A stretch of DNA of 64,000 bases from Streptococcus oralis (GTDB lineage Bacteria > Bacillota > Bacilli > Lactobacillales > Streptococcaceae). The notes under the pieces were generated by a model. The model was not told the origin of the DNA and searched no databases. It saw only the letters and a program-made list of their open reading frames with translations. Positions 60,097 through 64,000 of this stretch are shown in pieces; the first letter of the stretch is position 1, and each line of letters begins with the position of its first letter. The stretch is taken from contig NZ_QEWJ01000003.1 of assembly GCF_004127215.1 (NCBI RefSeq), positions 1 through 64,000 on the forward strand. Direction: 5' to 3'. The position numbers and the translations under genes are program-made.

Positions 60097-60255
60097 TTGT
60101 CATAAATTCCTTCTTTTTCATAAATTAACAGATCAGGGCTCTGTCAGGCCGCTACCACCTCGTGTAGGAGATTGAACTGCCTACATACATCTTCACTCAC
60201 GATAGGCTTTCACCCCCTTTATAATGATTATAGCAGCAACTTTTCTACCCTAACC
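60097..60255 (-). other. Structured leader between murB and potA
   Basis: A 159-base gap, long for this tight operon. It holds a hairpin GTAGG/CCTAC (about 60158-60178), a run of GC-rich bases unlike its surroundings and a possible short frame of 18 codons starting with GTG and ending in TGA. No terminator with a T run is seen. It may host a promoter or polyamine-sensitive control, but nothing here proves that. Confidence 0.35.
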
Positions 60256-61161
60256 TTATTCCTTCTCACCCAAGATTCGGACTTCTCTTTCAAGGGTGAC
60301 ACCTGAGTGTTCCTTGACTTTTTCGATAACAGATTGGATCAAGTCTTCATAGTCTTTGGCCGTTCCGTCAGCAACATTGATCATGAAACCGGCATGCTTT
60401 TCAGATACTTCCACACCACCGATTCGATAGCCCTTCAAGCCTGCCTCTGAAATCAACTGTCCTGCAAAATGCCCAACTGGACGCTTAAAGACTGAACCAC
60501 AAGATGGGTATTCTAGAGGTTGTTTGAGTTCACGTAGGTGCGTCAAGCGGTCCATTTCTTGCTTGATAACCTGATGATTCCCTGGAGATAGAGCAAATTT
60601 AGCTGACAAAACAACAGCCCCAGAATCCTGAATAGCTGAATGGCGGTAACCAAAAGCCAAATCCTTGGCAGATAAGGTCTCGATTTCCCCTTCCTTGGTC
60701 AAAATTTGACAAGACTGCAAGATATGAGCAATCTCTCCTCCATAGGCACCCGCATTCATAAAGACAGCTCCTCCGATGCTTCCAGGAATCCCACAAGCAA
60801 ACTCAAAACCAGTCAAACTATGACGGAGGGCAGTACGTGTTGTTTCGATCAAATTTGCTCCTGCTTCCGCTTCAATGGTATAGCCATCAACTGAAACATT
60901 ATTAAGCTTATCGCACAAGATGACAAAACCACGGATTCCACCTTCACGAACAATGATATTGCTGGCATTCCCAAGCACCATCCAAGGAATATTCTCTTGA
61001 TTGGCAAATTGAACGACACGGGCCATCTCATAGCGATTGCGTGGCAAAACTAGATAATCTGCTCGACCTCCTACCTTTGTATAGGTATAGGTCTTCAAGG
61101 GTTCCTTAAAACGAATATCGATTCCTTCTAGGATTTCAAGCATTTTTTCTTTTACTGACAT
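60256..61161 (-). CDS. murB: UDP-N-acetylenolpyruvoylglucosamine reductase
   Basis: A 301-residue FAD enzyme that makes UDP-MurNAc for peptidoglycan. FAD-binding signature [15 protein letters not shown] and [15 protein letters not shown] near residues 40-75, [22 protein letters not shown] is the substrate region, and catalytic SCGSVFKRP follows. Type II (Firmicutes) length. Preceded by AAGGAAG and an extended -10 (TGGTATAAT, 61191-61199). Confidence 0.96.
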   Translation of the reverse strand: MSVKEKMLEILEGIDIRFKEPLKTYTYTKVGGRADYLVLPRNRYEMARVVQFANQENIPWMVLGNASNIIVREGGIRGFVILCDKLNNVSVDGYTIEAEAGANLIETTRTALRHSLTGFEFACGIPGSIGGAVFMNAGAYGGEIAHILQSCQILTKEGEIETLSAKDLAFGYRHSAIQDSGAVVLSAKFALSPGNHQVIKQEMDRLTHLRELKQPLEYPSCGSVFKRPVGHFAGQLISEAGLKGYRIGGVEVSEKHAGFMINVADGTAKDYEDLIQSVIEKVKEHSGVTLEREVRILGEKE

Positions 61162-61300
61162 GTCACTCTTCCTTTTTCAAAATTCATTCCATTATACCAT
61201 TTTTAGAGACATTTGACGACCTCAAAATGACTATTGATAATTCAACTCTTATTTTTCAAATGATGGATACAGATGTTGACGTGAATGGAGGACTATAGAA

Positions 61301-61353
61301 AAACACCCTAAGAGTTAGATAAATGATATCTAACTTTCAGGATGCTGTTTTCA
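61301..61353. repeat. Imperfect hairpin resembling the IS end at 124-164
   Basis: Arms AACACCCTAAGAGTTAGAT and ATCTAACTTTCAGGATGCTG pair with a few mismatches; the inner eight bases pair perfectly (AGTTAGAT/ATCTAACT). The sequence echoes the 16-base arms at 124-164. It is probably an isolated, decayed end of the same IS type. Nothing else is seen between murB and the AraC gene (61162-61429) apart from this. Confidence 0.45.
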
Positions 61354-61429
61354 AAATTTTTTTATATTGAATCTATCTACACTTGAAGCAATCAATAAGT
61401 CCCTTCTAAAGCAAATGCTGAGATGGATG

Positions 61430-62251
61430 CTAGTTGGATGGAGGATTTTTCCAGCCTTGGCGGTAAAATTTAGGACTCACATAGAAAAAGTTCTTAAAAG
61501 CTTTTGAAAAGACTAGTTGGTCCTGATAGCCGACTTCCAAGGTAATCTCTTTTATAGATAGATTAGTGTCAGTTAAGAGTGTTCTTGCCTTTAGCAGGCG
61601 TGTTTCAAGGAGAAATTGTTGAGGAGATTTATGGTAAAGTTTCTTAAACTGACGAAACAAGGTGCTACGACTGAGTCCGACCTGGGAGGCCAAGTCTTGA
61701 ATAGAGATATCTTGTTGGTACTGTTGTAATAAAATCTGCGCAGCTTTTTCAACAGGGAGTTGAGTGACATTCAGCGGTATTTCTGCTGGAAATTCTTCCT
61801 GCAAGTAGTAAAGGAAGGTATAAATTTGCATTTGGTACCAGCTTTCTTTTTGCCTATTTTCTGCAGTTTTGTGACAAATGTCCTGAATGATTTCTCTGCT
61901 TTGAAAAAGACTATCGAAATGGCAAACAGACTCATAAAAAACTTGTGTGTTTTGGAGATAGTCGCTTAATTTGTCTCCAGAAAATCCCAGCCAGTAGGTG
62001 GTCCAAGGATCTTCTGGATTTGCCCAATAGCGTACTTTTTGGCCTTTTCTTAGGATAAAACCATCATTTTTCTCCAAAGAATAGGTCTGCCCATCAACTT
62101 GCAGGTAGCCTTTCCCTTCACAAATCCAGTGGATGACAAAATCCTGAAAAACAGTATAGTCATAAAACGGAAAGCTAGAATAATCATCAATCCCACATTC
62201 TTCAAGGTAAAATTCCTTAGATGTTTCTTTAAAATAGTGCCATAGTTTCAT
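61430..62251 (-). CDS. AraC-family transcriptional regulator
   Basis: A 273-residue regulator with an N-terminal cupin-like sugar-sensing part (about residues 20-100, WICEGKGYLQVDGQTYSLEK) and a C-terminal double helix-turn-helix (about 175-270, ISIQDLASQVGLSRSTLFRQ and ISPKFYRQGW-like end VSPKFYRQGW). Start behind AAGGAG at 62251. The divergent MFS gene 100 bases away is its likely target. Effector unknown. Confidence 0.88.
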   Translation of the reverse strand: MKLWHYFKETSKEFYLEECGIDDYSSFPFYDYTVFQDFVIHWICEGKGYLQVDGQTYSLEKNDGFILRKGQKVRYWANPEDPWTTYWLGFSGDKLSDYLQNTQVFYESVCHFDSLFQSREIIQDICHKTAENRQKESWYQMQIYTFLYYLQEEFPAEIPLNVTQLPVEKAAQILLQQYQQDISIQDLASQVGLSRSTLFRQFKKLYHKSPQQFLLETRLLKARTLLTDTNLSIKEITLEVGYQDQLVFSKAFKNFFYVSPKFYRQGWKNPPSN

Positions 62252-62350
62252 AAATGCTTTCTCCTTGCAACATAAGTGCATATTTCTTCATCATGAACTC
62301 CTAGAAAAGGGACAAACTCTGGTTTATAATGAGGCAAGAAAGGAGAACAA

Positions 62351-63559
62351 ATGAAAAAATCGTATCAATCTAGTATGGTAGGGCTCAACCTCAGTAATCA
62401 AATTGTTTCCATCACCATAACAGGGGACTTCATGATTCTTTTTATGAGTCAGATTTTAAGTTTTAGTGATTTGCAAAATAGCTGGCTTATCACAATGCTA
62501 CCAATTATAGCCCTTGTCCGCATTCCCTTGTCTTATCTAATGCGGAGGAAAAATCTCCTTGACCTGATGAGGTGGAGTATACTGTCTAAGCTGTGTTTGC
62601 TAGGGGTATTAGTAGTGATTCCCTACGAAAGTGTGACTTTTTCTATCTATGCTCTTTTTCTGGTTCTATATCAGATAGCCGTGGAGTTGGGCTTTGGTCT
62701 GGCTTGGAATCCCTTAATATTATTATTAACAGAAGAGAAAGTCCGCGCAAAATTTCTCAGTTACTTAGGTTTGTTTCAGCTGGTCACGAGCTTTTATACC
62801 CTTCTTATTTCCTTTTTCATTGGAAAAGAGCTGACTGCACTTCATTATCGTTGGTTACTGGTGATTGCTCTTGCTAGTCTGTTCATGCAGTTTATCCTTT
62901 TGAAACAGTTACAAACAGACTATAGCTTGTTTCAAAATCATCAAGTAACAAGGCGGATGGATTGGCAGGTTTTGAAAAAACAGCTCTGGCACCATGTCCG
63001 TATCCTACTTTTGGATAGTTTGATTTTATATGTAACCTTAACGATGAATGTCCTCTATATGGTACAGGTATTGCACCTTTCCGCCAACCTCGTGTCTCTA
63101 TATTCGAGTATGAGTTTGCTGGGGAACGTCCTAGCTTTTGCTCTTGCAGGTCCTTGCTTTGAAAAAAGACGTTCTACGTTTTTCACAATCTTACTGGTAG
63201 TAACGGGATGTGAGATTCTTGTGATCTTCTTTCTTCCCCATGATGCTGTATCCTATACAATCTTTTGGAGCATAGGTTGGGGGTTATTAAATGGGACTGT
63301 GGGAGCTCTATGGGGACTCTACATTTCTCTAGTCAAACACCAGGCAGCAAGTCCTAGCCCCTTTACAATTTGGAATATTTATCAGGGGATTGCCTATCTT
63401 GTTAGTGTACTTGTCTTTTATCTCTCTGGTAACTTGGTGCACCTAGCTAGTTCCAGCTCAGGGCTGGATCCGTATCGTCTAGTCTTGATTGCCTGCCTAA
63501 GCATCTGCATCATAGTTTGTTTACGGATGCTGTATAGAAGAAAAATAGGTCTCAAGTGA
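62351..63559 (+). CDS. MFS transporter
   Basis: A 402-residue major facilitator with about 11-12 membrane helices. Short loops, an RRK motif after helix 2 (YLMRRKNLLDLMR) and a basic mid-loop between helices 6 and 7 are visible. No family-specific substrate motif seen. Good GGAG site. Divergent from an AraC regulator and convergent with a LacI regulator, which points to uptake of a sugar or derivative, but that is inference. Confidence 0.82.
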   Translation: MKKSYQSSMVGLNLSNQIVSITITGDFMILFMSQILSFSDLQNSWLITMLPIIALVRIPLSYLMRRKNLLDLMRWSILSKLCLLGVLVVIPYESVTFSIYALFLVLYQIAVELGFGLAWNPLILLLTEEKVRAKFLSYLGLFQLVTSFYTLLISFFIGKELTALHYRWLLVIALASLFMQFILLKQLQTDYSLFQNHQVTRRMDWQVLKKQLWHHVRILLLDSLILYVTLTMNVLYMVQVLHLSANLVSLYSSMSLLGNVLAFALAGPCFEKRRSTFFTILLVVTGCEILVIFFLPHDAVSYTIFWSIGWGLLNGTVGALWGLYISLVKHQAASPSPFTIWNIYQGIAYLVSVLVFYLSGNLVHLASSSSGLDPYRLVLIACLSICIIVCLRMLYRRKIGLK

Positions 63560-63582
63560 CAATTGTCGCTTGAGCCTATTTT
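63542..63582. terminator. Bidirectional terminator
   Basis: Near-perfect palindrome AAAATAGG-CTCAAG-GACAATTGTC-CTTGAG-CCTATTTT with single-base interruptions. It ends both the MFS gene, whose stop codon it contains, and the convergent LacI gene, whose stop follows. Confidence 0.85.
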
Positions 63583-63583
63583 A

Positions 63584-64000
63584 TCATCGTATGATAAACT
63601 CCGATTGTAGGATAATGGTCCGTTTTTCGTCAGAGAGAGCTTGTTTGAAGCTTTCCTGACCGAGTTGGTAGGATTTGTTATCAATGGTAGGAATCCCCAG
63701 TACCTCTCCTGTCAGTTGCTTTTCTTGGCCAATCAGCAAAGGTAATTCAAGATTTTTCTCCTGATAATAGCGAACCACACCAGTTGCTACATCATCTCCG
63801 TTGCTGAAAATACAGTCTAAATCTTGCTCTAGTAGGCTATCCCCTTGCTCATAAGCATCCTCTCCCGTGGAAATGCCATCCAAAATCAGAGGTTCCTTTT
63901 TTTCACCAAAAACTTCCTTGTAGGCTTCCATAGTGAGACGGTAGGTGGAACTTTTTAGGTCTTTTCGGGTAAATAGCAGAGCAATTCTACTTTTTCCCTG
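63584..64000 (-). CDS. LacI-family transcriptional regulator, C-terminal part
   Basis: Only the last 138 codons are in the window; the frame stays open to the edge. They encode the C-terminal lobe of a periplasmic-binding-like effector domain: IALLFTRKDLKSSTYR, then DCIFSNGDDVATGVVRYYQE (the typical IFSNDD-like stretch) and GIPTIDNKSYQLGQESFKQA. The DNA-binding half lies outside. Probably regulates a sugar system; MFS and AraC genes are neighbours. Confidence 0.8.
   Translation of the reverse strand, partial: QGKSRIALLFTRKDLKSSTYRLTMEAYKEVFGEKKEPLILDGISTGEDAYEQGDSLLEQDLDCIFSNGDDVATGVVRYYQEKNLELPLLIGQEKQLTGEVLGIPTIDNKSYQLGQESFKQALSDEKRTIILQSEFIIR

Overview
The window comes from a low-GC Gram-positive bacterium of the Streptococcus mitis/pneumoniae group. 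This rests on gene content (SufCDSUB order, PnrA nucleoside importer, SlrA-type cyclophilin lipoprotein, potABCD behind murB, a perfect SigX cin-box), the protein sequences and the gene order, which matches long blocks of the pneumococcal chromosome as I remember it. The parE-parC spacer is about 2.5 kb and carries an ANT(6)-like gene, a trait described for viridans relatives (S. mitis/S. oralis) rather than typical pneumococci, so a commensal mitis-group strain is most likely. No rRNA, prophage, CRISPR array or complete insertion sequence is present.

Layout. 1-164: end of an IS3-type element. 185-1582: amino acid permease. 1700-7560: sufCDSUB iron-sulfur operon (minus strand) ending in an unidentified 189-aa gene and a copy of the sufB 3' end. 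7711-13112: dnaX, a GAF protein, rpsA, tRNA-Tyr and tRNA-Gln, a small DUF2969 protein and ilvE. 13243-20725: topoisomerase IV genes parC and parE, split by an accessory block (RelA/SpoT-like protein, nucleotidyltransferase, two membrane proteins, a nucleotidyltransferase relic). 20861: plsY. 21536-29271: nucleoside salvage and uptake operon (methyltransferase, pdp, deoC, cdd, pnrA, ABC transporter). 29506-31316: coaA, rpsT, a P-loop kinase. 31333-34060: an inserted block bounded by two copies of the metG 3' end. 34061-43865: metG, a MacAB-like efflux operon, gor, bioY, a competence-type ydbC, and the rimM-trmD cluster. 43941-53353: hydrolase, rpsP-khpA, slrA, ABC-F/vanZ/rlmN/yutD, sodA, holA, pyrD. 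53558-56230: gdhA followed by a GNAT gene, a decayed gdhA 3' copy and gene relics. 56315-61161: murB-potABCD. 61430-64000: AraC regulator, MFS transporter, end of a LacI-type regulator.

The most striking pattern is that three unrelated housekeeping genes (sufB, metG, gdhA) each have a second, shorter copy of their own 3' end downstream. In every case one or more accessory genes lie between the intact gene and the copy, and the copy, not the intact gene, is followed by the intrinsic terminator. This looks like repeated capture of cargo by one-sided homologous recombination plus one illegitimate join during natural transformation.

Second, four genes (plsY, the GAF gene, the DUF3272-like gene and the methyltransferase heading the nucleoside operon) have an extended -10 element exactly six bases before the start codon and no ribosome binding site, which predicts leaderless mRNAs. 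Third, a short RelA/SpoT-fold protein with the synthetase signature residues sits beside an ANT-type nucleotidyltransferase inside the topoisomerase IV locus. All functions are inferred from sequence and memory of protein families; no database search was possible.
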